Assembly (NCBI RefSeq): GCF_008728515.1
Contig: NC_044976.1
Coordinates: 208,941,467 to 209,005,466 of the forward strand
Length of the DNA: 64,000 nt
Reading direction: 5' to 3'
Origin: Papio anubis
Taxonomy: Eukaryota > Chordata > Mammalia > Primates > Cercopithecidae
This document shows, piece after piece, positions 44,941 to 56,269 of this stretch. The position numbers were made by a program, and so were the translations under genes. Within the stretch, counting starts at the first letter, position 1, and each line of letters starts with the position of its first letter. The notes below the pieces were generated by a model. That model was given only the letters and a program-made list of their open reading frames with translations, ran no database searches and was not told where the DNA came from.

Positions 44941-46040
44941 TCTGAATTCAGAGTCAAGGAAGCAGTGACAACATTGAATTTTTGTGGCTTATCTTCACAG
45001 TTTCAGGTTTGCTTAGGTTTGATTGATTACCTTCAGTTCTAACCTCGGCTTTGGTTTTTCAGTTCCCCCAAATGGACAGTGTCTTGAGGAGCATGTGACT
45101 TGAAGATCTTCCATTCTGTAATTTACTTAGAAATCCTAGCTGGAGGACATGGTTACAAGTATTCTCCTGGCTACAGTCATCCTCCTCCTGTTGCAAACAA
45201 TCTCTATGGAGATGAGAACATAATTGTAGTCATCCTTGATTGCTTACTGCAGTTATCTTTAACTCTGTCTTGACATTAAAGGAAGTGTTATCAATTCCAA
45301 AGACTAAGGACAAGTTTTAAAATGTGTAAATATTGTAATTCCAAAACATACCATAGACACAGACACGTGCATATCCAAGATATTAGTAAACCATTATCCA
45401 CTCAAGGTAATTATGTGAGTTCTGAGTCACAAATCATTTCCCTTTAATACAAAACTAGGAAAATATCCAGAGACTAGTGAAGATAGCCATCTAAGTACCC
45501 GGGCTGGTAAATGTAAAACAAGGAAACCCTGGTTGTAATGTTTTTTATGTACTTTTGGCTGCCTGCCTTCTTACTGTATTTCCAGGAAAACCAAGGTCTT
45601 TTCAGATTTGAGAATCAGTTATGCACTGGCTTTTTGAGTACTTGAGAGTTATTATGCATCCTAGTGGATGGCTTAGAAGAGTTTGTAAGGGAACCATTTT
45701 CATTTCAATCTAAATGCGTATTTTGCAACTGTTGATGTATTCTGATAGAAAGCTTCACATTCCAGAATGGATTCTATTAGGTTTTAAAATGATAATTAAA
45801 TTTCGTTTTCTTTTCTTTCTTTGGCTTCAGAGTTGACTGTTAAGTGTCACTTTTTGGGCTTTATCTTTGGGTCTTCAGCATATTTTAAATGCCTGAGGTA
45901 TTCTTAGACTGATTGCCAACCTCTTTGCAGTTTCTTAAAAAAAATACCCTTTTAACTGCTCCTCCAGTCTAGATGTCTCCTGGACTAGTGTCAATTGTTC
46001 TTTCTCTTTTCTCATGTGACTTAAATGGTACATCATCCTA
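44941..46040. other. Unique sequence, nothing recognised
   Basis: About 1.1 kb. Isolated acceptor-like tracts ('cttatcttcacag' ending about 45000, 'ctttggtttttcag' ending about 45062) have no paired donors that I trust. Confidence 0.5.
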
Positions 46041-46408
46041 TGTTAGGCTGTTCTTGCATTGCTATAAAGAAATACCTGAGACTGGGTAATTTATTAAGAA
46101 AAGGGGTTTAATTGGCTCCCGGTTCTACAGGCTGTACAGGAAGCATAGCACTGGCATCTGGTTGACTTCTGGGGAAGCCTCAGGGAGATTTTTCTCATGG
46201 TAAAAGGCTAAGCAGGAGCAGGTCCTTTACAAGGTGGGATCAAAGGGAGGTGCCACATACTTTAAACAGCCAGATTACTATTGGGGACCCCAGCAAGCCA
46301 TGAGGGATCCACCTCCATGACCCAAACCCCTCCTGCCAGGCCCCACCTGCAATGCTGGGGATTACATCTTAACATGAAATTTGGAGGGGACCTCCAAACT
46401 CTATATCA
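46041..46408 (-). mobile_element. MaLR LTR (MLT1A/MST-like), antisense
   Basis: 'tgttaggctgttcttgcattgctataaagaaatacctgagactgggtaatttatt' through 'gagggatccacctccatgacccaaacccctcctgccaggccccacctgcaatgctggggattacatcttaacatgaaatttggaggggac' to 'ctatatca'. No internal region adjoins, so a solo LTR. Confidence 0.9.
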
Positions 46409-46659
46409 GTCACTAATGAAGACCCCCTTCTACCAGTAAGGTTCAGAATTGAATTCCATCTGTTCCCTAAATACTTACTTGATTGCTTTTATTTTAAAAA
46501 TGTTTGGTCGAATAGCTCTCCAATACAGAATTTTGCTCATATGGCCACTTAACTCCGTTCCCAAAGTTCATCCATCCTCATCCTAATTTCTTATGTGCAA
46601 AGGGCCTGTGATTACACTGAGTTCTGCAATTTACAGTTTCACTCCTGAAAATCATTCTT

Positions 46660-46870
46660 TTATTAATTAAAGAATCAGATTAAGATTTGATTTCCATCTT
46701 TTCCCACTCACTGGCTAATTTGGCTTTGAAATTCAGTCTATATGAGCCTTAACATCTATGAAATATGGATACTATTAACAATGATGGAAGAGTGTTAAAA
46801 GAAAATATGCATGTAAATCAGTCATAAGTGCTTGACATGTGGGTAGACACATGAGCAGTGTTAATTATGA
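46660..46870 (+). repeat. MIR
   Basis: 'cagattaagatttgatttccatc', 'ccactcactggctaatttggctttgaaattcagtctatatgagccttaacatctatgaaatatggatactatt', 'cataagtgcttgacatg'. Confidence 0.65.
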
Positions 46871-46884
46871 TATTGCTCCAGCTG

Positions 46885-46975
46885 AAAAGGTTGAAAGGGC
46901 AGAAGAGAAAAAAAGAAGAAGGAAAGGAAGAGGGGAAGTAGCAGAAGAAAGGAAAAGAAGAAAGAGAAATGCAAG
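46885..46975. repeat. GA-rich low-complexity tract
   Basis: Purine-rich run with GAAA, GGAA and AGAA units. It produces a serine/phenylalanine-rich minus-strand frame that is not a gene. Confidence 0.8.
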
Positions 46976-48370
46976 AGCATGTAATGGCTAAAATAATGAG
47001 ATTGTAGCTTAGCCTTTTAGGAAGGTTTGCCAAGTATCACTTCCTTTAATTTACATAGTTCTCATCTTCCATGCAATTACAAAGTGTGATGAGAGTCTCT
47101 CTGAAATTTATTGTTTTCCTTTCCTTTCTTTTTCCCTCAGGAAGATGCCAATAGAAACTGCTTTTCAGTTTCTCTCTGCTGGCCCTTTGCCCTAACTTTT
47201 GACCTCCTCTCTGCATTAGCTAAACTCCACCTCACCCCTCTATCAAACAGCTTGACCACTTCTTCGCTATTGTGGCAGCTCTGATTCATGAGGGGACTCT
47301 TTATCCCCTGCCGCCAAAGGGCTGTTTCAACTCGATTAGATAATGTTGGAGCTAGACTTAATTTAAATAGGTTTTGAAGCTGCTCTCTCTATTTTGTAAA
47401 CTATATATTTTAAAAATCTACTGATTTTTGTCTAGTTAATTCAGCTGTCCTTACATAAACTTCATTTAAAAAGTCGTTGGAACATCAGCATAGCACATGT
47501 GGAATAAATATAGGAGTTAATTTTCAGTACTACTGGTCTTTAAAGTTTAATAGTCAATAAATATAAACACGAAATGACAGTTGCCTCATTACAAATGTAA
47601 ACACATATATAAACCTACCCAGTAGCAATTTGAAACAAGCTTAGGAATCCACCTCCTACTTTTGTTATGCCTAAGCCTTTCTTCATCAAGGCTATCTTTC
47701 CCTTTGATTTATTAGTTCCTTCCTTACCACTGTGGCTATCAAATAAGGCCCTAAAATAGTTATTTCTAATGAAAAATAACTTTAGGATTTTAGCAAAGAG
47801 AGAAAAAAGACTCTTCATATAACCCTTTCAATTAAAGAAAACTGAGCTACAATGTGCATTTTTATCCAGAATATCGCCGTTTGCCCCAGGCCCACCCAAC
47901 CCTTGGTGTGCTTAAGACATGGCTCTGTCAGATGTAAAACTCTGGACATAACTGCTGTGGGGAAGAAAAGCCACCCACTCATGCCCAAGAAGCTGCTTCA
48001 GATTCCCTGATGATCAGGTTCAAGGTCATTTTTCTGTACCTTCTTTGTTAAAAGATGCTTTGATTACACAGAATTCTTTCAATTTTTTTTGGCCTTTGTT
48101 CTCTTATAATTCAGTGAGAATAAGAGAATGTCAGTTGCTTCAGCAGTTAGTGACACTGGTTAGAACTCCCTTCAGATGAAAGTCTGAGGCCCAGATGAGC
48201 TCTGAGCTGGATGTTCCCCAGTGGGGTTAGCCTTCCACAGCTCTCAGAGCACAAAGACGATTTTGAGTCTCAGCTGTCACTCTTATCAAATATTCTTACC
48301 CTTTTGCAGCAATTACTTTTGTCACTATTGCTATTACGGTTCTGCTAAAATCTCTCTTTCTCATATTTCT
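46976..48370. other. Unique interval with possible regulatory sequence
   Basis: No repeat recognised over 1.4 kb, an unusually long repeat-free run here. 47200-47400 has even base composition and TAAT-type motifs ('tcgattagataatg', 'cttaatttaaatagg'). A nuclear-receptor DR1-like site AGGTTCAAGGTCA lies at 48016-48028. Function is inferred only from motif appearance. Confidence 0.3.
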
Positions 48371-48373
48371 GTA

Positions 48374-48995
48374 AAGTCATGCACTGCATAATGATGTTTT
48401 GGTCAACGATGGACCACTTATACAAGAGTAGTCCTATAAGATTATAATACTGGGTTTTTTTTTGTTTTTTTTTTTAGACAGGGTCTCACTCTGTTGTCCA
48501 GGCTGGAGTGTAGGGGCCATCTTGGCTCACTGCAGCCTCAACCTCCCAAGGCTCAGGTGATCCTCTTACCTCAGCCCCTGATTAAGTGGGACCATGCCCG
48601 GCTAATTTTGGCATCTTTTTTTAGTGGAGATGGGGTTTTGCTATGTTGCCCAAGCTGGTCTTAAATTCCTGGACTCAAGCAATCCACCTGCCTCAGTCTC
48701 CCAAAGTGCTGGGATTACAGTTGTGAGCCACCGCACTGGCCTAATACCATATTTTTACTCTACCTTTTCTACGTTTTGATGTTTACATACACAGGTGTTT
48801 CCTATTGTATTCAGTACAGTGACATGCTATACAGATAGCCTTAGAAGCAATAGGGAGTATGATAGAGCCTATGTATGTACAAGGTTATACCATCTTGGAT
48901 TATGTGAGTGCACTCTATGATGTTTAGATGACGAAGAAGTCACCTAATGATGCATTTCTCAGAATGTGTCTTCATTGTTAAGTGAGGCATGACTG
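48374..48995 (+). mobile_element. Tc1/mariner-like MITE (Tigger group?) split by AluJ
   Basis: Ends are complementary: 'agtcatgcactgcataatgatg' at the left and 'cattgttaagtgaggcatgact' at the right. TA dinucleotides flank both ends (48372-48373 and 48996-48997). Middle landmarks: 'ctataagattataatac', 'cagtacagtgacatgctatacag', 'gcactctatgatgtttagatgacgaagaagtcacctaatgatgcatttctcagaa'. Non-autonomous. I do not recall its exact MER name. Confidence 0.82.
48455..48741 (-). mobile_element. AluJ inside the MITE, antisense
   Basis: T-run start, 'agacagggtctcactctgttgtccaggctggagtg', 'cactgcagcctcaacctcccaaggctcaggtgatcctc' (J-type), ends 'gggattacagttgtgagccaccg'. 'taatac' occurs on both sides, a decayed target duplication. 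Confidence 0.9.
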
Positions 48996-48997
48996 TA

Positions 48998-49687
48998 TAA
49001 GAAATAAATTTATTTTCAGCATGTGTTGACTACTTTATCTTAACAAAATGTTAACATAGTCTAGCCTTTACTACAGAAGTCGGCATCATAATATGTAGAT
49101 TGCTTATGCTAATCGGGAAACGTTAAGGTAAACTATGTCTATTTTAAGTGAAGTAAGTGGTTTAAATGACTCCATTTCAAAGAAAACTTCACTTCAGTAA
49201 TTCTTTTAAAAAATCTGCCTCTAAGTGTTTCCATTCCCAATAGTAAAATAAATAGACAAACAAACAGCTCTTACTAAAACAACAGTAATTTACTATCTTG
49301 CACCAGAAGAAATGAGATTTCAAATGTGGAGAAGGTCTGGGATAGTAACACCACTTTTAGAAATTACACATTATGTTTGTTTTAACATAAATTTGAATTC
49401 AAGGAAATTTTCGTGCTCTCAAAGAAACTGAGGAACTTCAAATAAGTTACCTACAAACACACAGTCTCATTATTTTCAGCATACTAACTTCTAATTTTTA
49501 TTAATTTACCACACACAATATTGCCTGTAATTTTAATTAACTAATACATGCCATTTTATATTCTGCATTTTACATACATTTACTTATATCAGTATAAATT
49601 CCATATTTCTTATAATAATAAAGTATTATATAAGTTTAGCAGTTTAACATTCCATAATGTTAAACTGTTCCCCTGTTGTTGTGTGAT
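48998..49687. other. Unique AT-rich sequence with a perfect hairpin
   Basis: Nothing recognised apart from a perfect 12-bp inverted repeat with a 4-nt loop at 49640-49667 (cagtttaacatt / aatgttaaactg). Confidence 0.5.
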
Positions 49688-49772
49688 GGTGTTAATAACA
49701 GTAGTAACAACAGCTACCATTCATTAACTGTTCACACAATAAATACTATGTTAAAAGCATCGTTTATCAAAG
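49688..49772 (-). repeat. MIR fragment, antisense
   Basis: 'gttaataacagtagtaacaacagctaccattcattaactgttcacacaataaatactatgttaaaagcatc' is the complement of the MIR 3' end. Confidence 0.45.
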
Positions 49773-50104
49773 TAACGAAGAATCTTGATTTGTCATGTGG
49801 AAATGCATAGATTTTAGAACTCGGTATATAACAAGTCCTTGAATAACTTTGTTTAATTCAACTTTATTTTCTTATAATTATAATATTGGCGGAAAAAAAT
49901 GTTAGTTGGGGCCAATGTCTGTGTGGAGTTTGCACAAACTTCCCATGTCTGTGTGGGTTTTCTCCAGGTACTAAGGTGAGCAAGAACCTATCAACAATGT
50001 TATGTGAGGACTTACTGTACTAATATCTGTGTGACTTTAGTCAAGAAAAAAAAATTCCCTATTTTTTTCTTCATCTTCAATATCTTCTTGTGAACACATA
50101 CAAA
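49773..50104. other. Mostly unique; possible ancient repeat fragment
   Basis: 49915-49980 ('gtctgtgtggagtttgcacaaacttcccatgtctgtgtgggttttctccaggtact') resembles an old repeat motif seen in many vertebrates, whose family I cannot name. The rest is AT-rich unique sequence. Confidence 0.35.
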
Positions 50105-50109
50105 TAATA

Positions 50110-50178
50110 GCTGACTTAGAGGTTGTACCTCCCACTGAGCCTCACATGTAGTAGGTGTTCAAGAAATGAGGGAATATT
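50110..50178 (+). repeat. L2 3' tail fragment
   Basis: 'cctcccactgagcctcacatgtagtaggtgttcaagaaatgaggga' follows the L2 terminal pattern. Confidence 0.4.
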
Positions 50179-50308
50179 GTTACTGGGAGCTGCCTAAAGT
50201 TGACTTACATCCATAAAATGAGATTTATTTCATTTTGTGTGTATTTCCAGATGGATCTCCAGGATAACTAAATTGTCAATGCCACCTGCAATATGCTATG
50301 TTCATTTT

Positions 50309-50613
50309 TTATTTTTATTTTTATTTTTTTCTAGACAGAGTCTCACTCTGTCACCCAGGCTGGAGTGCAGTGGTGTGATTACCTCTCACGGCAACCTCCA
50401 CCTCCCAGGCTCAGGTGATCCTTCCATCTCAGCCTCTCAAGTAGCTGGGACTACAGGTGTGCACCACCGTGCCAGGCTAATTTTTGTATTTTTTTGTAGA
50501 GACGGGGTTTCACCATGTTGCCCAGGGTGGTCTTGAACTCCTGGACTCAAGCAATCTGTCTGCCTTGGCCTCCTGAAGTGTTGGGATTTTAGGCATGAGC
50601 CACCATGCCAAGC
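50309..50613 (-). mobile_element. Alu (J/Sx-like), antisense
   Basis: (TTTTTA)n tail complement, 'agacagagtctcactctgtcacccagg', 'ctcaagtagctgggactacaggtgtgcaccaccg', ends 'gggattttaggcatgagccaccatgcc'. Confidence 0.92.
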
Positions 50614-51315
50614 CAATTTTTTATAAACCAAATCCTCACCAAGGCTGCCTTTCTGTCATTCTTTCTTTACTTGTTCGTTCTTCACTTCTTTCTCTCAACA
50701 AATATCAGAACGTGTTGCACACCTAGCTGTCTGGAAATCACTGCAGTACTCTGGATTGTAACTGCTGTGAAGGAAATTCCTCTATTCAACAGGAATCAGA
50801 AGACCCTTGTGCAGTATAGGCAGTAGATAGGCAGAGAGGGCTGGTAGATAGGCAGAAGTATGTATGTGTGAGCATTTTTTAAAAAACTATGTCTGTCTTC
50901 CCCCAGAAATTATAATTAATCATCTTGATATTATACTATATCAGACAGAATGACCAAGATTTAACCTCCTGGGAAAGACAGATATACAAACAGATGATAA
51001 TACAATATAATATTATTATATTATATACATTACGTACAAAATGTTATGGCAGTATATTTGTGCCCGAGGGACTAGGGGTTGGTAAGAATTAGCTTTTGAA
51101 TTATTATTTTTTGAAATGAGTAGCAGTTTACCAGACAAATAGAAAGGCACCCCAAATAAGATGTTGCCTACTCACAGAAAACAGAAGGAGCAAAGTCAAG
51201 TATGGAGCGTAGGAGAGAACTGAGTATCTGGCAACCACTTCCTATAGCTGTAATAATTTTGGTTGGAGATTAGTATTAGAAGAGGAGGGAGAGAAAGCAA
51301 GCTAGGCAGTTAGGA
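50614..51315. other. Unique AT-rich sequence, nothing recognised
   Basis: Includes a TA-rich stretch at about 51000-51040. No supported gene. Confidence 0.5.
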
Positions 51316-51319
51316 AATC

Positions 51320-51510
51320 TCACGTACCTCCCATGAGACAGGCAGTATTCTAGACATCTTGTGCATATTTTGTCTTACGACTCTCAGAACAGCTGTATTT
51401 TAGAGGTGGTGCCAGTGAGACTTTGAATATGAGGCCAGCTGTCCAAGGTCCTGTAGCAAGAATATATCAGAATTGGTGTTTAGAGCCAAGTCTTCCAGCT
51501 CAAAACCCAC
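51320..51510 (-). repeat. MIR, antisense
   Basis: 'cgtacctcccatgagacaggcagtattctagacatcttgtgcat', 'gaggccagctgtccaaggtcctgtagcaaga', 'cagaattggtgtttagagccaagtcttcc' are MIR complement blocks in order. Confidence 0.6.
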
Positions 51511-52283
51511 CTTCTCTTCACCTCTAAGATGCAATGGGGAAACCATTTAGGGATCTTCTCATTTATTTGGGCTTAACTAACTTCTCTGCTAGAAGATAAA
51601 TCTTTGGGATTTTGTTCTCTGTTGTCTCAAAAACAGACGTTCTACAAAATGTATTTTACTTTCCTTTGATGTTTTTCAAAAGGAAATACCACCTCTCCGT
51701 GGAAGGATTATGTATGTAGCGGATTCTTCTCTATAACCTTCATGCTTTCTTCATTTTACATTTTTACCATTTATGCATCTTTGCTGTGCTCCACTCTTTG
51801 CCCTTACATGGGGGCAAATGGAGGATCTTTTAACTTTTTTAGAGTTCTTCTGTTTGCTGTTATCATGACCTTTCTTAGGCCTTCAGCAAGAAGACTGGTT
51901 GTCTCAGTTGTCTGTCATTCTGAAGATTGGCACCTTTAGGGAGGGAGTCAGAGCCCTGGAGATTTCCTTGAAGAGAATGCCATTCTGGCACGTTGCAGAA
52001 TGACACTATCCCGGTGGCCAGCTTTCTCCATCCATCCTCATTGCCCCAGCTTGTGCACCTGACATGAAGTGTGGCTGAGTCTGACCTCATTTCTTGTGCT
52101 TCCTACAGGGAAAATCCTGCTGTCCCCAAAGAAATACCCTGCCCTACTCAAGGCGGTTATTTAATTGCCCCTGAGGCTCATGATCTTCTGTAGGGCCAGG
52201 GGTTCGCAGCGTCTGCGTCCAATCTGCCCTAAAGCACCCCTCTTCCTGTCATATAATCTCCTCCAAATCAAGCATGAACAATT
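51511..52283. other. Unique sequence, no gene supported
   Basis: 52080-52280 is GC-richer than its surroundings. An acceptor-like 'tttcttgtgcttcctacag' ends at 52109 but has no paired donor that I can support. Confidence 0.5.
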
Positions 52284-52291
52284 CTCTAGAC

Positions 52292-52920
52292 CAGAAATCA
52301 GCAACCGATTTTTTTTCTTCTTCTTTTTTTTTTTTTTTTTTGAGACAGAGTCTTGCTGGGTCACCCAGGCTGGAGTGCAGCGGTGCAATCTCGGCTCACT
52401 GCAAGCTCCGCCTCCCGGGTTCACACCATTCTCCTGCCTCAGCCTCCCAAGTAGCTGGGACTACAGGCGCCCGCCACCACACCTGGCTAATTTTTTATAT
52501 TTTTAGTAGAGACGGGGTTTCACCGTGTTAGCCAGGATGGTCTCGATCTCCTGACCTCGTGATCCGCCCGCCTCGGCCTCCCAAAGTGCTGAGATTACAG
52601 GCATGAGCTACCGCGCCCAGCCCAGCAACCGATTTTTATAAGGGGTCAGATAGTATATATTTTAGGCTTTGTGGGTCATACTGTTTCTGTTACAACTACT
52701 CAACTCTGCCATGGTAACGTGAAAGCAGCCAGAGACAATATGTAAATGAATGGCTGTGGCTGTGTTCCAATAAAACTTTATTTATAGACTCTGATATTTG
52801 AATTTCAAATAATTCGCACAATTCTTTTAGTTTGTTCCAAACATTTAAAAATGTCAAAACCATTCTTAGCTCACAGGCTACACAAAAACTGGCAGCAGGG
52901 TTGCAGTTTGCCCACTCTTG
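52292..52920 (+). mobile_element. hAT-type non-autonomous DNA transposon split by AluY
   Basis: Left end 'cagaaatcagcaaccgattttt' continues after the Alu with 'ataaggggtcagatagtatatattttaggctttgtgggtcatactg', 'gttacaactactcaactctgcc', 'ggctgtgttccaataaaactttatttata' and ends 'gcagtttgcccactcttg'. Terminal inverted repeats are decayed. 'ctct' at both edges may be the rest of an 8-bp duplication. No transposase. Confidence 0.82.
52314..52622 (-). mobile_element. AluY inside the hAT element, antisense
   Basis: T-rich start, 'gcaagctccgcctcccgggttcacaccattctcctgcc', 'accgtgttagccaggatggtctcgatctcctgacctcgtgatccgcccgcc' (Y-type). A 15-bp perfect duplication 'cagcaaccgattttt' at 52299-52313 and 52623-52637. 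Confidence 0.94.
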
Positions 52921-53460
52921 CTCTGGGGAGATTGCTGTGGTGCTGCTTTTTCTGCAGAGTAAATTGGGATCTGACCACTAGAGTCTCCAAGCTGGCTGTT
53001 TTTCTGTAGCATCTCCAATCCAGAGCAGCTTTTCCTAGCTCCTAGTAATCATGCAGTTTCTGCCTATAGACTTCGACTTCAGTTTTCTCCTATATTCGTG
53101 CTGTCCTTCCCTCTGTGATCGAGGAAGGTGCGTAGGTGTAAGTCCTGTTAGGAAGCCGATACCTAATCTACAGGTAAAACATGGATTTTTTTCTTTCTGG
53201 AAAATGTCTTTATTATTTAACCTTTTTCTATTTTTGAGAAATAGAATTCTATCTCTAAATGAATTAAATTAAACTGCTAACTAGTGTGTGATTTTTGGAA
53301 TGAATATATTTGAACTTCATTCAAATGATATTTCAGATTATTCTTTTTCTTCTTGAGATTGTATTGCAAACAGAAAGATAACTTTGGCAAGTAAATTAAA
53401 GGATTGACAAAACAAAAGTGTGAATTAAGGCAAAAAATAGATGCCAATGCCTACTTTTGT
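52921..53460. other. Unique sequence with a weak exon-like segment
   Basis: An acceptor-like 'ctgtttttctgtag' (AG at 53008-53009) and a donor-like CAG|GTAAAA (53171-53179) bound a 164-nt segment at 53010-53173. The signals are ordinary and the frame has no recognisable domain, so this is likely chance. Confidence 0.3.
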
Positions 53461-53467
53461 TGTTGCT

Positions 53468-53640
53468 GTTCATTCATTCATTTACTCAGCACATATTTGT
53501 ATGTGCCAGGCACTATATTTCAAAGTGAGATCTCACTTTATATCTATCTTGACATACAAAGATGAGTAGAATACTGTGCTTGCATTTTAGAGAACTACAT
53601 GAGAGACAGAGAACCAGTGAGATGTATCTTTATATATCAA
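53468..53640 (-). repeat. L2 3' end, antisense
   Basis: 'ttcattcattcatttactcagcacatatttgtatgtgccaggcactatatttcaaa', 'acaaagatgagtagaatactgtgcttgcattttagagaactaca' is the complement of the L2 3' end. Confidence 0.7.
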
Positions 53641-53744
53641 CTCAATAGCTGTTGGTCACATTGTAGGACACATAGGGCACAACCAATCATTGAAAGAAGG
53701 GTTGCTCTGCATGGTCCACATGATATGGTAAAGCAGCATGTTCT

Positions 53745-53892
53745 ATAGAGGGCAGAGTCCTGGGCCAGTTGCCTTACTCCCCTGAGTCTTTAAATCTGTA
53801 AAGCGAGACGACTACATTGCAGATTTGTGGTGAAGACTAAATGGAAGTTCATATGCATGCATAGGGTAATGCTCAACACATAGGCCTTAAAA
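53745..53892 (+). repeat. MIR
   Basis: 'cctgggccagttgccttactcccctgagtctttaaatctgtaaagcgagacgactacattgcagatttgtggtgaagactaaatgg', 'gggtaatgctcaacacatag'. Confidence 0.7.
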
Positions 53893-54057
53893 AATTCACA
53901 TCACGGGATAAGTTTGGTTTTCTTATTGATAAGCATATGGCTTTCTAGAAATGTTACATTGAGTTACTAGTAAATTTACTTCTGAATCAGAGATATTTAC
54001 TGACTATGTGGTATGTTCGCATGGCTATACTTCACATTGTGTACAAAACGGAGGTAT

Positions 54058-54304
54058 TACCTGTTCTCACTTATAAGTAGGAGCCAGGCTATGGGTATAC
54101 AAAGGCATCCGAGTGATAATAACGGACATTAGAGATTCAGAGGGTGGGAGGAGGGTGAGGGATAAAAACTACCTATTGGGTACAATGTACACTACTTAGG
54201 TGATGGATGCACTAAAATCCTAGACTTCACCACTGTGCAATTCACCTGTGTAACCAAAAACCATTTGTATTCTTAAAGCTAATGAAATAAAAACAACAAC
54301 AACA
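54058..54304 (+). mobile_element. L1 3' end, 5'-truncated, sense
   Basis: 'tgttctcacttataagtaggagcc', 'gggaggagggtgagggataaaaactacctattgggtacaatgtac', 'aggtgatggatgcactaaaatcc', 'cacctgtgtaaccaaaaacc', then an A-rich (AAC)n tail. A 7-bp repeat 'gaggtat' at 54051-54057 and 54305-54311 flanks it. Confidence 0.9.
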
Positions 54305-54350
54305 GAGGTATGTAGGATAAGGTCTTTCTGTTGGGTTGCTTATCAAACAT

Positions 54351-54374
54351 CTTTTTATTATTATTATTATTATA
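54351..54374. repeat. (TTA)n microsatellite
   Basis: About seven TTA units. Confidence 0.85.
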
Positions 54375-55055
54375 CTACAGATTAGAAAGATAATCTTATA
54401 CAAACCATATGAGATCATACTTATTGACCGATTTTGTCATCTTTTTGTGTCTGTTTAGATATGAACAGTAATGGCACATATTTTGGTTGTGAGTCACTCA
54501 GTGGACTGTGGATTGAATGAACTGTATCCATCCCCATCATGATGTACAACACCAGTCTCTTCACTAGTAGGTATTTTTAAACTAATATCATGTACACAGT
54601 TATATGTTGAGATTTTCAACAGAGTACCTATTTTTATGATGAAAAATGTGCAAAACACATGTATTTGTGTTGCTGGTATGAAATATGGCTAGATCTAGTC
54701 TATTTCTGTATCAACCAATTGTAAAATGAAGGAGCATGCTGAGCTGTATCTATTAGGTGTAAGTATACAAATATGATAATTATGTATACCTTTATAGGCA
54801 GAATTTAGAACTGTAGAATCTTCCCTCTTTTTTAATTGAATTAAAAAACATCACTGGACAGTTTCAATATCTTCTGGTTAATATTATATAGATCTGGTGC
54901 CAAAGTAAGCTTAAACTTTTTACCTAGTTTATACTTTGAAGCAGTTTAATTTTATTATACAGGGTATTTGATGTGCTTCCATTTACCGATGCACCATACT
55001 AACAGTTGGTGTATGATATTTATGCTGTTATGGAAAGAAAGTTAAACTCAGTCAG
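54375..55055. other. Unique AT-rich sequence, nothing recognised
   Basis: About 680 bases without a supported feature. Confidence 0.5.
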
Positions 55056-55059
55056 AAGA

Positions 55060-55250
55060 TGTTAATTTTATTTCATCTCCAGCATTTCTCCTCATACTAG
55101 TCCCCTAATCTCTCGGCCTCAGTTTCATTTGAAAAATGATAGGAATCGCTTCTGCTTTATCTACTTCATAAGATTTCCTTTGAAGGTCCAAAGAGGTAAC
55201 GGATGTGAAATTATTAGCTAACGCTCAAACTCTGTAAAAATAAATGGTGT
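55060..55250 (+). repeat. MIR
   Basis: 'cctaatctctcggcctcagtttcatttgaaaaatgataggaatcgcttctgctttatctacttcataagatttcc', 'taacggatgtgaaattattagctaacgctcaa'. Confidence 0.7.
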
Positions 55251-56002
55251 TATCTGTGGTCAACTAACATCACAAGTAGGAAGCTGGAAAAAATTGTGAC
55301 CATAATTGTCTCTTCAAATTGATTAACGCAGTCTACTATTTTATATGTTACTTACCTAAGAGATAAATGATAAAATCCTAATTAATTCTAATTTATGACC
55401 CAAATTCATTTTGTATATTTGAGAAAATTATGTTTAAATGATATATGAGGAAACATGTTTCTCACACACCCATGCACACAGCAATCCCCACCAACCATAA
55501 GGAATTTCTGCTGCTGCTTCTCTCCAGCGTGTTTACTCTTATTCGATTTTATCTATTAGGTCTTTACATATGAAGGAGAAAGATATATTAGATATTTCTT
55601 ACGTGTACTTTAGTTTCAAGATACTAAGGAAACAATGGAGGAATTTGGTGAGATTGTAAATATTATTTAAATATAATATTTAAAACATTTGTTAACTGAA
55701 ATCTTTTTAACATCTTCTATGGCCATTCTCTTTAGCTAGGAGAATACAGCTAGCCTGTTTAAAATGAACAACTGAAAATGTAATCTTAACAAATATATTC
55801 AGTAATATTGAGAAAGACTTTTCCACTAAATTTAAACAAGTTATATAACCAGGCTTATGCAATGAAACTGGTTTGCAAATTCTAATTCCTGAAATTAGAT
55901 ATGATTTTCACTAGAAGGGCAGTGGTCTGTTACATGAATAAAATTTTTGCATATAAATGAAACAAAAATCTTAACAGGTGACATATTCACTAGCTAATAT
56001 TG
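55251..56002. other. Unique AT-rich sequence, nothing recognised
   Basis: Includes a self-complementary AT stretch at about 55656-55682 (aaatattat ... ataatattt). Confidence 0.5.
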
Positions 56003-56245
56003 TAGCGTAGTGCTGAAGTATGCAGGATCTATAGTCAGACTGCCTGAGGTTGCAACCCAGTTCCACCATTTTGTAGCTTTGCAAAGTTGGACAAGTCATT
56101 TAATTTCTCTGCGCTTTAGTTTGCACATTTATAGAATGAGACTGATAAAAAGAGATCTATCTGATTGCATAGGCTTGTTGTATGGATTACATGAGTTAAT
56201 ATGGGCAAGTGTTTGGGAGCAGTGTGAGACTTACTAAGTTATCAG
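56003..56245 (+). repeat. MIR, nearly full length
   Basis: All MIR parts are present: 'gtagcgtagtgctgaagtatgcaggatctatagtcagactgcctgaggttgcaacccagttccaccattttgtagctttgcaaagttggacaagtcatttaatttctctgcgctttagtttgcac', 'tatagaatgagactgataa', 'ggcttgttgtatggattacatgagttaata'. Confidence 0.88.
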
Positions 56246-56269
56246 TCAGTTCCCTGGGGAGTGTGGGAT

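Noticed and set aside
46885..46975. Minus-strand serine/phenylalanine-rich frame
   Set aside because: It is the translation of a GA-rich low-complexity tract.
53010..53173. A second exon-like segment with acceptor and donor
   Set aside because: Signals are weaker than at 2742-2840 and the frame gives no recognisable protein. Such pairs are common by chance.
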